From Climacteris rufus (taxonomy: Eukaryota > Chordata > Aves > Passeriformes > Climacteridae): a DNA stretch of 64,000 bases. The notes under the pieces were generated by a model. The model saw only the letters and a list, made by a program, of their open reading frames with translations. It was not told the DNA's origin and did not search any database. Both the position numbers and the translations under genes were made by a program. Of the stretch, positions 10,772-24,176 are shown piece by piece (the stretch's first letter is position 1; every line of letters begins with the position of its first letter). The stretch is taken from positions 247-64,246 of the forward strand of contig VZRZ01008711.1 of the NCBI GenBank assembly GCA_013398175.1, in the 5' to 3' direction.

Positions 10772-13700
10772 CTGAAGTTGGGCACACTGGCACCCATCCA
10801 GAGCACAGAACTGTCTGGCTCAAGGAATTGAATGCAAACTTTGCAAGTCACGGTCCAGTGTTCTTCTCTGCAAAGGTTGTATTATCCTCTGGCAATGAAC
10901 ATTTTCCTCAAAGTCTCAGACCTTGGAGATAAGTGATTAAACTAGGCTCTCAGCTTTCCTATAAAACAGAAGATTTCTAGCTCTTGTGGGTGCTGAGAGG
11001 ATGTTTGGGTGTGAAAAACCCAAAGGTGTCAGTTTAACAAAACACAAACACTTTTGAAAAAACTCAAAATTTTGGGGGCCCCAACACACTTATTGCATGT
11101 CTAGGCTGGCAGTACTGTAAACTGCAATACCTTTCATTCTCTGACCTGCTTTTACATCATACCTGTGAATAGATGTAATTTTTGGTTTGAGAGAAAAAAA
11201 ATTATACAGTTTGTATTGTCAAATGTGTTCTTGTGTAGTCCCTTCTCTGAAGTACTCAATTTACATCTTTTCCATGAAGGTCTTTCCTTGGACAGGACAT
11301 CCTCAGCATGTTTATGCCTCCTGTTGTTTGCCCTAGCTACTACTACATCTCTTTAGATGTTTTCTGGTACAGACTGAAACATAATGGGGTTTATATCATA
11401 AACAGCATGAAGTGTCTGCTCTGTTTATGCTAGAAGGATCCTGTTAACCTTTAATCCTCCTAATTTTTTCTCAAAATAATGTGAAACAATCTATTTGCAC
11501 ATTCTTCCCTGTTGCTTGATGCTGATTAATATCATAAACAAATTTTGCACAAATTGAGAAGCAATTAGAACTCATGTGTCAGGGAGTGCTTTGAGGGCAC
11601 CATCTCAACTTGTCTGTACCTTTTCCAGCAGCCAAAAAAAGTGATTCTGAATGGGGTGACCGACTTCTGGGGTGGAGCAGGCATGCATCTCTTTTCAGCG
11701 AGAGCCACAGGTTTCCCAGAAGCCATCTGGGGTGAAGTCCCCCTCCAGCCTGGGAGTGTTTCAGGAGGTGAAGGGGTACAAATCCTGCAAGTGCCCCTCC
11801 CCTGCCGACCCTGACCCCATTAGGGGCTGGCAGCTGTGAAAGACATAGGAAGCAATTAAAGCATAGTGTATTAGTCACAAAGGCTGACGGACCCTGCTCT
11901 CTGAAAAGTGCAGGTCTGCAAAAGAGATAAAACTAGGAACCTCGAGAGCTGTAACACCCAGCTCAGAGTCTTTGTGCAAGTTTATCCTCCTGGATCCACT
12001 TGGGGTTATTTATTTACTTAAAGTTCGTTTGAAAACTGGAAGCTTCAGGCTACTTACCCAATTAACCTTAGCACCTGTTTGCTGGAAATGCTTAGAGAGC
12101 AGTGTGGAAAGATTTTCTCGCCCCTTTTAGAAGTGAACACATGAAACAGATTTCTGAAGAAACATTATTCCAGCCTGCTGTCAGGTCTGTAGTGCTGGGG
12201 TTTGTTCCTGATAATGATTTAGGTGGAAGTTTCTGCTAGCATCTACCACTGCTATAGCATGGACAATCATGATATCTAAATCAATAGATTGTAGTGAATG
12301 GCTGTTGTTTTAACTTTTGCCTGCTTCTGTTTTATTGCCTGATGGATTTTGGCTCTCAGTTTTCCTCTTCAGAGGCCTACAATCTGCACCAAATGTTTCA
12401 CATTACTCAGTGTGAAAAACCTCCTATTCTTTCAGATTTTTTACAAGTTCATACATCCGTGGAAACCTGATATTTCATATTTCATTCTGCTTTGTGAATG
12501 TCATTGTGAGGGATGCTGGTTCACATGCAACAGGCCTCTTCTGTCTTTGATCAGCTTGACCGCAACTAATTGTAAATGGAGAACAAATGAAAGAAATATT
12601 TATAAATTTCATGGGAATTCAGGCAGAACCTAAGCCTTTCCTAATGCCTCCATTCACAGTAAATGTTTATTGAATAGTTTTAGTCTACTGTGTACTTTAG
12701 TTTTTATATAGTTATAAGTATAGTTAGGTTTTAGCTTTTTCTGAGTAGCTCCACTGAAAGAACTCTGCCATGTCTTTCATTCTGTCTTCCTTTCTTGTCT
12801 TCCTTTTTTTTTGTTCCCCAAAGCACTCCTTTCCTTTTTTTTTACCTTATAAAACAGGCTGCTGGCCAAGGAGAGGAACACCACAGTTGTTGTGTTCCCT
12901 AGCCTACAGCTGTAAGAAGGGTAAGAAAAGGGAAAAAAATGACCGTAAAATTTAAAACAAATTTTGAGGGCACAAAGCTGAGTTGGGAAAAATCAAATGA
13001 AAATGTTAACGATTTGTCCAAAATAAAGTCATAAACACCCCTAGCCAAGTGAAACAGCTGCTAGGTCATGCAGGCTAAATCTGAAAAGGCAACACAACAA
13101 AAAGTTAAATATTATGCAACTAATAAGAAGTTGCCAGCATTCTTTTTTTTGCTTCTCAGCTTCTCATTCTTGTGCTCTTACAACTTTTCCCAGCTACAGC
13201 ACAGATTGCTTTAGCCAAGGAAGACATCACATACAAAATCTTTTGGGGAGTTCCCTGTGTGCCCAAAGCTATACACATTTGGCTGTATCAAAGACATTTC
13301 AGAGCAGAAGCAGTTCCTTTGACCAGGGACTGGGAAATGTGCAGCTCACAGAGCCTCATATGTTAATTGTCATGCCATGCATGTTGCTGGATCCACTTGC
13401 ATGTGCTGCAGGCTGGCAGGCACAGTGGTGGCAGACATGGAATGGGACAGGTGCTGGTCTGAGCTGGCGCTGCTCCACTGAGGCTAATGGAGGCTCTGGA
13501 GTGAAACGTGAGATGTGCCAAGCAGAAATGAGAGCAAAGCTACTTGTTTCAGACTCTTATGAAGGCCCATGTCTTCCACTTGTCCATCAACACCTTTTTT
13601 AACTGCTTTATTCATATGAAAAATAAGGAAGGAACAGAAAGCCCTAGGAGGATAAGGCAAGGAAATGGGTGTGCAAGTGTAAAGCTCAACACTGGTGTAA

Positions 13701-16700
13701 GGCAAGAAGGAGGGCTGACTTTTGTGTGGAGTCTAGGAAAGTAAGGATATAATTTGTCCCTTTTAAATATGACAAGAAAAATAGCTCAGGCTAACTGTGA
13801 GGTTCAGAATTCATTACAATAATTTCACTTCCCTCCTGGAGCACATTTCTTCTCTTCTCTCATAGTTTTCTAATGCTTTTTTTTGTTTATATTTCTCATC
13901 TTTAAGCTTACCAAGGCCAGGAAAATGCCTCTTTTTCCTTTGAAGAGTGACTAACGCTTGTGGGGAGATGGTGAAGAGGCTTGGAGCTTTGGAGCTAGTA
14001 CAACAGTAAAACCTTGAATTTAAAATTATCAAAAAGGCAATGGATTTCTAAGAAAAAGATCATTTGATGCTGTTCCTTTGCAGTACCACCATATTTGAGA
14101 AGCGAAAAAGGGAGAGAAGTTGGTAGGAGATGAAACCCAGATAATGTGATACTGATTTTTCCTGGAATTTAAAGCCTTCCAACATCTTTTTTCCTCTTTG
14201 TGAAGGCAGTAACATCTTAGAAGCAGCTTCATGCTGTACTTTGGAATCCACTATGCTAGGTTTGTCTAATTCCTGAGTTCCTAGCTATGAATACACATTT
14301 CTGTCAGCCAAACACCACATGAATTGTCAAAGACAAACCCCTTGATAATCGGTATTAAGTTAAATCGTGGAGCAGAGATGGAAGATGATTATGCTCTGGG
14401 CTTTAAGTATTATTTACCTTCCTACAAAGAGGTTGACTAGTCTTTCACAAACAGGGTATATAAAACACTTACTTAACATGTAACTTGAGCCATGAAAATT
14501 GTATTACAGTTAAGTGTTCTTATAGCCACAGGCTTTTTATTGCAACTAAGAGAGCAGGGAAGAAAAGTGGGGGAGGCAAATGGAAATAGCTTAGGGAGGA
14601 CTCTGCTCTCAGGTTGCTAAATGCATGATTGGCATTACGATGCAGAGGTATGCAGAAGTGCCACCAACACAGAGCTGGCAGAGCCATCTCAGGCAGTGTC
14701 CCTACTGTGACACTGCCTCCAAGCCACTCACCTGTCTGCTGCAACATGCACCCCTGCTCTGCTCTGCTCTCTCAGAGGTCCAGGTTAGACAAATCTAACA
14801 GCTCTATTGCTTAACTGACGGGAGATGATATACAAATCCACAGGAGGAAAAAGATAAGAATGTCTTTTATAAGACAGCCACTTTTGTCTTTCTCACATTA
14901 TCATGGCTTTTGCTGAACCACTTCATCAGATTCCTTAGAAAAACAGACACACATAAGTAAGTATGTTGTAAATTTCACCTGACAGCACATTCTCTGCCCA
15001 GTCTTCTACATGTCAAGGCTAGGAAAAAAATTCTCAGTACTGCAGCAAAGGCAAGGAAGAAGCATGACTCAAAAGAAACTGAATTAAATGCTTGAACATT
15101 ACCCACATAGTCATGTTAGTCTAAATAAACTCAGTTGTCTAAAGAAACTAATTTTACACATGTTTGAAATAGATTAGAAGTATGTGCATGCATGATCAGC
15201 CCACATCTCACCAGGAACTTGGTGGAGTCCACTTACAAAGAGACAACTGTTTAAGCTGTCCGCGTTCGATTGTTTGTGATTCTCAGTCCACATCCTTCAG
15301 GGATGCATAATTTTTCCAGAGCACACTCTTTCTATTCCAAAGTCCTTGGACTTAAAAAACTCTAGTATAGCTTGTGCAGGAAAAAAAACCAAAAACAATT
15401 TAACATTTCTGCACAGCAAACCCCAAACAACTTGAAAGCTGTCTAATGGGCAATCACACAGCAGGAAGCACCTGAAAAGTGCAGGTCCTCAGGTGGATAT
15501 ATTTTTTGGTGGAGAATTTTTGTTGATCCATACTGATGGAAGTTTGTACTTCTGGAGCACTTGGGAGACCTTTCTTCCCATGTGTGTTTTAAATATATTT
15601 AGATTTGTCTAACCTGTTGCAAAACTTGATAGTGGTAAAGTAGTGCAACTACTGCAACTTCTCAAGGGTATATGATGACTTGATTAGGAATAAAAAGTAT
15701 TTATGAGTTGTTATTTAACAGTGGATAAAACAGCAACCTTCCCCCCACAGGCCAGAAGTTACATTCTGCATATTATTTACCCTCTCCAGATTTCATGTTC
15801 GTTTTTCCAACAAAACGTTATCTGTCTTTTGGTGCAGTGAAAATATTTCTTCCTATTAAACAGTGCAAGGTGAACCCTACCTCATTCAGCAGCACATTGT
15901 CTGTAAGTGAGGGAAATAGCTGTATTAAGCCAAAATCTAGCAACTGACAATTGAGAGACTGGCATGAACAAGGTCTGCACACAGATTTTCTACCAGACAG
16001 GCAACTTACTGTCTTCTCTCAGCCTGCTTGACCACAGGTTTCTATAGCAAACACAATAGCTGGCACATACTTGATATTGAGCAAGTGCTGTTTTGTGTTA
16101 ATATTCTCATTCAATTTCCATATGTTGGCAGGAACAGATGGAACTGGATTTTCTTGCAATTACTATGAGTCTAGAATAACAACTCCTAAATCTGTCTTGG
16201 AGTGAAAAGATACAATGCAGATATGCAAGCACAGCCTGGGGACTAAAATACAGAAATATGACTTAATATAAAGAATAACTAAAACTGATTCAGAATTTAT
16301 TGATTAGACTGCATCATATGAAGAAATCTCATGATACTTAAAAATTTGTACAGAATGTGAAATTAGTTAGGGAAAGAGCTGCAGTGCCCTAGTATTTCAC
16401 TAAGCCTTTTAATGGAAACTGTTAGTTAAGTAAAGTCTGTGGGGCTTAAACGTTAAAAAGTTGTTTTGTTTTCCAAGGAAGGTTTCTTACGAAAATTGCA
16501 ACATCTGCTCCCATCTGTTTGGTTCTAACCCCAATGTATTCTTTCGAGATCACAACACTGAGCACATCCACAAAGTAGAAAATATGGTTTGTGGTGTATT
16601 TCTTAAATTCTTGACTCTCTGGCTCAGACTTTCAGAAGAGAGTTATGTAGATTTAAGCCCAAAAGCCTTATTTATTGGAATGGAAATTTAAACAGAAAAT

Positions 16701-19700
16701 AAAGGATTTTGTATCCAATTGATCAGCCAAAATGTTACTATATTAAAGCTTAAGGGACTAAAAAACCCAGAAAGTGAACCTGGTATGATTATCAGTTTTA
16801 GCTACAAAAGATTTAGCATAGAAACTGGAAAATTATATTATCTTCAGAGTACATGAAAACAGATAGGGAACACATGTTGAGCCTTTAAGGACCTGATCCA
16901 GCAAACATTCTTGTACCTGCTTAAGAACCACAAAAATATCAGCTGAATGCATTAAGGATGTGAAGAGAGGTGCTTTCAGGTGTAACTGGAACAGTTAGAT
17001 GTTCCTGCCTTTCCTCTTATTGTTGTTTATTGCTCACCCTGTACAGTGAGCTGCCAGCAACATTCACTTGTGTAAGCGGACAGTGTACCTGTTCCTGGAT
17101 CGAGTCCACAACAAGTGAGCCAGCTTCACACAAGTCACCTTCAGTGTTTCCAGAAGAGTTGCTTAAGCACTAACCATAAGGAATAAGGAAGGACTTTGGA
17201 AAGACTAAACATAGCCTGGGTTCATACCAGCTTCAATTCCTCAGAGGAAAAATTGATTTTCATAACAGGAGCATTATTATTTCCTAAAATAAGCACCAGT
17301 TTGGAAGATTTAAGTACTATCTAGTTTTAAAAAATAGACTAAATATAAACAAAAAGACATAGACAACAAACCACATGTCCAGAACTTTTTATCCACACTT
17401 GTTTCTTCCCAGTTGCCATTTCTGAAACTACTGGTCATTTCTGAAAATGGATTCTTTGTTTAAATAATGATTCAGAGATAAACTACACTAATTTATTATT
17501 TAAATAAATGTATGTAGAATTGTTACTGAGTTTATGCCATTCTTTATGATTTAAAGATGTGAAACCCAAATGTATTTCTTACATGTAGGGGAATTTTATG
17601 TACAGTAAATAAAATATTATAGTGGTTTATTAAACAGAAAAGAGGCAGAAAGACAGAAGTAAGGATTTGGCACAATCATTTGCGGCAACATTTCAGGAAT
17701 GGCAAACCAAACCCACAAAATTCAGAACCAGAATTAAGACAGAAAGTCATTAGATGAGGTTTGGCTTCAGTCTGCTATAGCAGTGGTGGCCAGGAGAATA
17801 ATTTGGTGATATATGTGGTCCTAAACTTCTTTGAGGTGATTCTTATTCAGGATTTTGGCTTTAAGCACTCACTAAGCATAATAATTTTACATTGCTTTAT
17901 TGTAATTTCTGCCATAATATGATAAAGACTTTGGTTTGATTTTGAATTATTTTTTTCTGTAATGAAAAAGAGTCCATCTTTCTTAAAGAAGCAGTAAAAA
18001 ACTGGGAACCACCAGATTTCAACATCTGTCTGGACTTGACAGATATGTATTGGTTCTGTTCTTCCCAGAACTCCAGGTGGGTTGGATTATGTGCTTGCTG
18101 CCAGGTAACTGTATGTTTACCCCCTCAGCCTCTTGCTAATCACAACCCTGGGTTTATCCACTTTTTTTTTTTTTAAATTTATTAACTTGTGTACTTAGTA
18201 GCTGACAGATGTAATGTTGATTACATGATACTTGTTCTTGAAAAAATATGGTCCAATGCACAAACCCTACCAGTTAGAGGCACTAAGATGTAGTGAAATT
18301 TATAGTGACAATGAAAAAGCTTTTAGAATAATAACAAGAGACAAATAGCTCTGTATCCAAAGACTCTCCCAATGCTTTCAGGTGAAGAAAAGAATTCAGC
18401 CCTACTCCTATAAACAAAACAAAACAAATCAAATTTGACAAAGTCAAAATTCCCTCTGTACAATTGTGTCTAGTGTTAAAATTCATAATCCCCAAAATTT
18501 TTTTGTAATGCCTTCTAAAATTTTGCTGTGCTTTAGCTTTCTAAGAACATAACATGTCCTGTCCATAATGTCTGCCTCAGTACAAGCAGTTCCTGTTCTT
18601 CATGATTCTCTGCTGTCCAAAAGCCTTTATATTAATTGAGTGCAACCCATGCCCTAGGACATTCTTTACTGAAGATCAGGGAAGCAAGAAATCTTGCTTA
18701 GTAAGAAGACCAAACATAATTATTACCTGAATCTGAAGAGGAGATTGATGCCTGGTGTGTTCTCACACAGGCAGGGTGGCAGTCCTGCCCTAAGTTCTTG
18801 GAAGCTGAAGGTAAATTAACATCCAACTCCAAGCCAGTCCACTTGGCTAATTCACAAGATGAGGGAGAATTAACTCTTGTCTCTGTTTGGAGCAGGAGGC
18901 AAAGTTTTCCTTGTGCTACCAATGTGCCCCTACAATTATGATGCTCTGGATGTGGAAAGAGAAGAATACGTGATAGGCAGTTGATCCGATCTGCTGGAGG
19001 TGAGGAGAGGCAAGTTTTGTCTTGATCCACAATTGCAGAACGGAACTAGGTTCTAAACATACCCAAAAGTGAGATTAAAACACAGATGAGGTTAAATGTT
19101 GGGATAAGCGATAATCCTACTGTATTTTTCATAAAAGAGGAAAGAAAGAGGGAAAAACAGAAAAGTAGGAAAATGTCCATAATAATTAGGAGAAGCACAG
19201 AAAAGGGGTTCCCAAGACCACAGGTCCAGTGCTGGCTTACAGCAAAGGGGGAGATGTGCATTGAGAGCGATGGGTCTTTCTTCAGTGCAGTCCCTCCAAG
19301 AGCTGGCCAGCGACCTGTGAGTGAGCAGAGCCATGGCAGCAGGACCAGCTGGGTGGGACAGGAGCAGCCGCTCAGCCAGGACAGTGAAGGACAGCACAGA
19401 CAACAAAGACTCTGTCACTTTGGAGATTTTGCAGCCCTTGTGACAGGTTGGGCACTGGCTTAGGGTTTTCACAGTGGCACTGTCATGTCCACCTCATAGC
19501 AACCACACATCTGTGGAGAACTTCACCCTTGCTCAAGGTTCATTGCATGGTTCAGTATCTTCACAAAGTTCGTCTGATGTATCAACTAGTGTATTGCTTT
19601 GTCGCCTGATGTATCAAAAATTTGCAGCTTGCCCGACAGATGTATCACCTACAGCCTCTTTTAATGACTTTGCAACAGGGTGCCTCATTTTCTAAAATAA

Positions 19701-19879
19701 AGCAGTTTATAAAGTTTTTGTTAGAGGCCACTTAACTTTCAAACCTTAATCTTTGAAGAGGCAATGGAGAAATATTCCTTACTTTCTACTCATTCACTAC
19801 GGTAGTCGAGATCAAGCAGAGGATAATCTTATTAGATAAATACCATCAGACACCTGTATTAGAAAAAGCACCACCAAAA
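10772..19879. other. No recognisable gene; minor low-complexity tracts
   Basis: I found no domain-bearing frame, RNA gene or clear transposon in this stretch. Small features include a CTCTG-type short tandem tract at 14754-14772, T-rich segments around 12770-12850 and 18163-18175, and somewhat GC-richer patches near 11590-11850, 13380-13520 and 19260-19450 that carry longer chance frames. One example is the 162-codon plus-strand frame at 13114-13602, which has no recognisable motif and starts in AT-rich sequence. None has splice or domain evidence strong enough to call an exon. Confidence 0.55.
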
Positions 19880-21725
19880 AACCACAGAGGATTGTAGTTA
19901 TTTGTGACTCCTCACTGAGAAGCACAGAAATAATTTTTCATCCAGACCACTGCTCTAGAGAGGTTTTATGCCTATTGCAGCCCATGTTTGGGATGTCATA
20001 AAGAGGCTACCAAAACTGGTAAAAGCTGAGGACTATCATCTCCTCCTACTCTTTCGTCTAGGATTGAATGATGCTGTGACAAAGATGTAGCAAAATGTAA
20101 AAAGGGACTTCATGTACCTTAGAAAGATGTTGAAAGAACCCAGAGCACAGTTACTGTTTTCTATTGTCCTCCCAGAAGGGACTGGGACTCAGGTGGAGTG
20201 AGGTGAGTGGATTGGGAGGAGGACTGGCTGTGAGACTGGTGCCATGCTGAGAGTATTGGGTTCTGTGATCTGGGATATGCCTTTGTGAGGCCAGGCAGAT
20301 GGCCTGATATTGATGTCAGATATTGACAGCTAATGGGGCACACCTGCAAGTGGGGCACAAATGTTCTGGGGAATAAGCTGGTAGGACTTAATAGCAGGGC
20401 TTTAAACTAGATTTAGCAGGGAGAGGAGGTGCTCTACGGGGTGTCAGTAAAGAAGTTTAAGTAACAGCACTTTAGGGAAATAGCTGTAAGTCATCCCAAA
20501 GGAATTAGACTGGGCTCTTCAGAAGATATGAAGAGCTCAACAGCCCAGGTGAAGTGCCTCTACACCAATTCATGCAGCACAGGTAACAAGCAAGAGGAGT
20601 TGGAAACTATGGTGCAATTAGAAAACCATAACCTAAGGGCTGTCACAGAAACGTTGTGGGATGATTTGCATGACTGGAGCACTGCAATTGAGGGCTACAA
20701 GATTTCAGAAGAGACAAGGTGAGAAGGAGTGTGGGTGTTGTGCTCTGTGTTAAGGAAGGGAGAGATTGTGAAGAGCTGCCTTCAGGATCACTTGGTGAAG
20801 CTGACTTGTCACAGGTCTATGGGATCTGATGAGGTACACTCCAGGGTCGAGGGAACTAGCTTGTGTTGCTGTCAAGCCACTCTCCATCATGTTTGAAAAG
20901 TCATGTCACACAGGTGAAGTCTCTGGTCACAGGAAAAAGAGAAACATCACCTCCATTTTTTAAAAAAGGGAGAAAGGAAGATCTGGATAACTATAGGCCA
21001 GTGTCCCTGGTCTATAACTATTGGCCAAATGTGTTACTGGGAAGATCTTGAAATAGATCCTGCTTCTAGATATGCTGAGGCACATAAAAACCAAGGTGCA
21101 CACAAAACAACAGTGTGTACTCGCAGCCTGGAAGTACAACTTCATACAGGGCTGCATCAAAAGAGGGGTGGCCAGTAGGTCAACGGAGGTGATTCTGCCC
21201 CTCAGTTCTGTCTTTGTGAGACCCCATCCAGCTCTGGTGTCCTCAGCACAAGAAAGACATGGACCTGCAGCAGGACAGAGGAGATCATGAAGATAATCAA
21301 AGAGCTCCAGAACCTCTTATACAAAGACAGGCTGAGAGACTGGGCTCTTTAGCCTGGAGAACAGAAAGCTTCGGGGAGACCTTACTGGAGTCTTTCAGTA
21401 CCATAAGAGGGCTTACAAAAAGGAGGGAGAGGGACTTTTTATATGGGCAGATAGTGACAGGACAAGGGGCAATGATTTTAAATTGAAAGACTTTACATGT
21501 TTAGATTAGATGGTAGGAAGAAATTCTTTACTCATAAGGTGGTAAATCGCTAGAACCTGTTGCCCAGACAGATCATGGATGACCTAACCCTGGAAGTGTT
21601 CAAGACCGGGTTGGATGTGGCCCTGAGCAACCTGATTTAGTGGGTGGCATCCCTGCCCATGGCAATGGGGTTGGAACTAAATGATCTTTAGGGTCCCTTT
21701 GAACCATAACCATACTGTGATTCTA
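19880..21725 (+). mobile_element. CR1 LINE, internally deleted, with ORF1, ORF2 and 3' end parts
   Basis: This degenerate plus-strand CR1 retains successive parts of the full element. Around 19889-20400 is ORF1-derived sequence resembling the esterase-like region: a decayed 'VVxDSLLRGTE'-like block near 19891-19930, a GLNDA-like block near 20055, and the end-of-ORF1 phrase 'agggctttaaactag' near 20396. At 20528-20720 is the ORF2 endonuclease start (KCLYTNS, NKQEELE, TETLWDD, DWS, EGYK). At about 20850-21130 is part of the RT region, including FKKGRKEDLDNYRPVSL. From about 21290 to 21725 is the 3' segment with the 'gaagtgttcaag' block and a TGTGATTCT end. A full CR1 is about 4.5 kb, so more than half is missing internally. 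Stops and frameshifts make it non-functional. Most CR1 copies keep only the 3' end, so a copy reaching back to ORF1 is less common. Confidence 0.88.
20528..20722 (+). pseudogene. CR1 ORF2 endonuclease N-terminal relic
   Basis: This 64-codon frame inside the CR1 encodes the beginning of the apurinic/apyrimidinic-type endonuclease domain of the LINE ORF2 protein. The visible blocks are an LYTN segment, NKQEELE (first catalytic-region glutamate in this family), and TETLWDD followed by DWS. In a functional LINE this domain nicks target DNA to prime reverse transcription. Here the frame ends within the domain, and the following RT sequence is displaced by a deletion, so the protein is not made in active form. 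Confidence 0.75.
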
Positions 21726-23544
21726 AAAAAATCTTTCTCTCTAGGAATAATTTACATGTATTCCCACTAGGAGACTTGCACATCAGTCTGAAAAAAGATG
21801 GACCAGGATTTTACATATATATGTAGTGCTAGGATCCTTAAATTGATACTATTTCTAAGTAATTTTGTTTTCAGAAATGTTGCAAACCTGAATTTCAATT
21901 TTGACTGCTTAAGTTTAAAGCTAATGTTAAAACCCCTCACATTTATTGGACAGCTCTTGACTTTTTCAATAATTACTGCTTCTTGAATTCTTAAATTGAA
22001 GTTCAATAAAAGATAATAATATGATTATAAATAATTGACGATTGACTCATCAATCTCCTGTACAGTTTGATATTTTCACATAGAAAAGGACAATGAAAGA
22101 TAAAAATAATGAAACATAAGAACTCGATGTCAAGGGGATGAACACACTTAGTTTGCATTAAAAATTATTGGTGATGTTTCAGTTCTACAATGGGCAAGGA
22201 AAGTTTTATTTGAATGCACATGATCTATCTTGAAACTCTCTGTTTCCAATGTCAACTCACCCCCCTATTTGCACCAAATTCAATAAATGCATGCTTAAAA
22301 GCACACCTCTGTATTCATGATCGAGGGTGTCTCTTGCTCTTGTGGGTGCAGGTAGAGGAGTGAACAGAAACTGGTTTCTAAAACTGGAGATGAGATCTAG
22401 AGGTGCCGTCAAATGTTCTGTTTCACTATTTAAGAAACCACACAGATATGGTTGCTTTTGGAGACAGTGACAGCTTAAACCTCTGGGCTGACTTCTGTAA
22501 GCATGCAAGTCTGTCTAAAAGCCATTAGAGTTTTACTAACCTCATTGCAAATATATTTTGGTAACCCTTCTGATGAGAGACAACAAATAAATTGGTGACT
22601 AAGTGAAAGACAGTAAACTTGGGAAAGAGTGCCTATTATTGCAATAAACTGCTGTAAAATCTGCTAGTACAATATTCTACTACTGCAGAGTTTATACAAG
22701 TAAGCAGAAGTAGCTCGCTGAGGTATAAAAAACAGCTCATGCATTATCTTTCTTGAAAATTACAGTAAATTCAGTGCTTTTACATTAAGGGATAAATAAC
22801 TGGTGTATTTTGAGCTTACAGTCCTTGGCCTTCATTTTATCCTTGCTTTCTTTTTAGCAGTCATTAGAATGAGACAGGGGACAGAGATGACTTTTCAGTC
22901 TCCCAGATTCTCTCTCACTCTTGACTTTTTTTACTCTGAATACCTGACATCCTGCCTGCATGAGTTTTCCAGTTAGATCAGTTGTCCTTATAGGGGGCTG
23001 TTACCTACCTTACCCGCCTTGGCACATCTTGTCCTGCAACAATAGCCACAGCAATATTCTTGCTAGAGCATGCACAGCTAGCTCAAGACCTGTTCAAAAG
23101 GCTTCCTCCCTACTACTGCCATCCTTACACATCCCCTGTATTCTTGCTTTTGCTGTTTGATCCCTTAGGATCCCTTACGATTTTTTCTGAGCAAAAAACC
23201 CTTGTGTGTGTGAGCCAGGAGTGCCAAGTTCACCAACAGCATGCACAAAATGTGAAAGCAGACAGTACATTCCAGCATCAGGCATGTGTTGAATTTTAGC
23301 CCCTTTTTGACAAGTTCATAGGGTTTTGATCACTGATGCACAGGGTGATGCCAGTATTTATGGTGTATCCACAAACAATTGCAATATCCACAGTTGCAAT
23401 GAATCCACAACAGAACTGCTTGGACCTGGGCTTTAAGTTTGGTCCCCAGACTCTCAGCTCTCCTCACCTCTTGTGTGATGATTTGTCCAGACCTGTGGAA
23501 AGCCAACAGAAGCTCAAGTTCCCCTGAAGCAGAGGAGGAAAAAA
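21726..23544. other. No recognisable feature
   Basis: AT-rich DNA between two CR1 copies. The frames at 21767-22006 and 22257-22508 are short and without domains. I see no RNA gene, promoter or transposon that I can support. Confidence 0.55.
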
Positions 23545-23717
23545 TTGTACTATTTGTGGATGCACAAACTCTGGAAGTGTTCAAGGCCAGGCTGGATGCA
23601 ACTCCAAACAACCTGGTCTAGTGAAACGTGTCCCTGTCCATGGCATGGGGGTTGTAACCAGATGGTCTTTCAGGTCCTTTCCAACCTAAACCATTCTGTG
23701 ATTCTATGATTCTATGA
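23545..23717 (+). mobile_element. CR1 LINE 3' end, plus strand
   Basis: This is a 5'-truncated CR1 of about 170 bases. The sequence 'ctggaagtgttcaaggccag' at about 23571 and the following block through 'ccaacctaaaccattctgtg' are the conserved CR1 3' untranslated segment. The element ends in the family's characteristic 8-bp repeat tail, ATTCTATG, at 23701-23716. The quality of the match is better than in the other copies, so it may be one of the younger CR1 insertions here. The left boundary is uncertain and could extend to about 23440. Confidence 0.9.
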
Positions 23718-24130
23718 AAACCCTGACCACCAGTGAGTAACGTATATATGTATCAACACTACAGATACAGAAGTTTGTGGCATATATTCCTTTTACAGCA
23801 CTTTAACTAGGATTTAAAAATGTATCACTTGTGCTTAGAAAGTGAACTCAAACTGCAAAATGACAATTAGTTATCTTATTTATTCTCCCAATAGGCAATA
23901 TTTATTAAGATTTTAGAGCATGTTTAGATGTTTATGGATGTAGGTAGCCCAGAGACAAAGCCTGGGTCTTGTTTTATTCAAAAGTGTTTATTCTGGAGGT
24001 ACTAAAAAGTTCCTTTTGAGTTACTCTGCCAGTGCACTTGCAATGCAGACTAATGTGAAAGTCAGTATGCCGTGAAAAGCTGTAGTTATGTGTAACTATG
24101 ACAAGTTAGAACCTGCTTTACTCAGACAAC

Positions 24131-24176
24131 AAACTCTTTCTCTCAAACTCTTTCTCTCTCTTTTTCTCTCTCCCCC
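24131..24176. repeat. Polypyrimidine (CTTTCTC-type) low-complexity tract
   Basis: About 46 bases are almost entirely C and T, with repeated CTTTCTC units, ending in CCCCCAG. The end resembles a splice acceptor, but no open frame of note follows, so I treat it as simple sequence. Confidence 0.75.

Noticed and set aside
13114..13602. 162-codon plus-strand frame as a possible gene
   Set aside because: Its composition is Ser/Cys/His-rich without pattern, it has no domain, and it overlaps other frames on both strands. There is no splice or promoter support.
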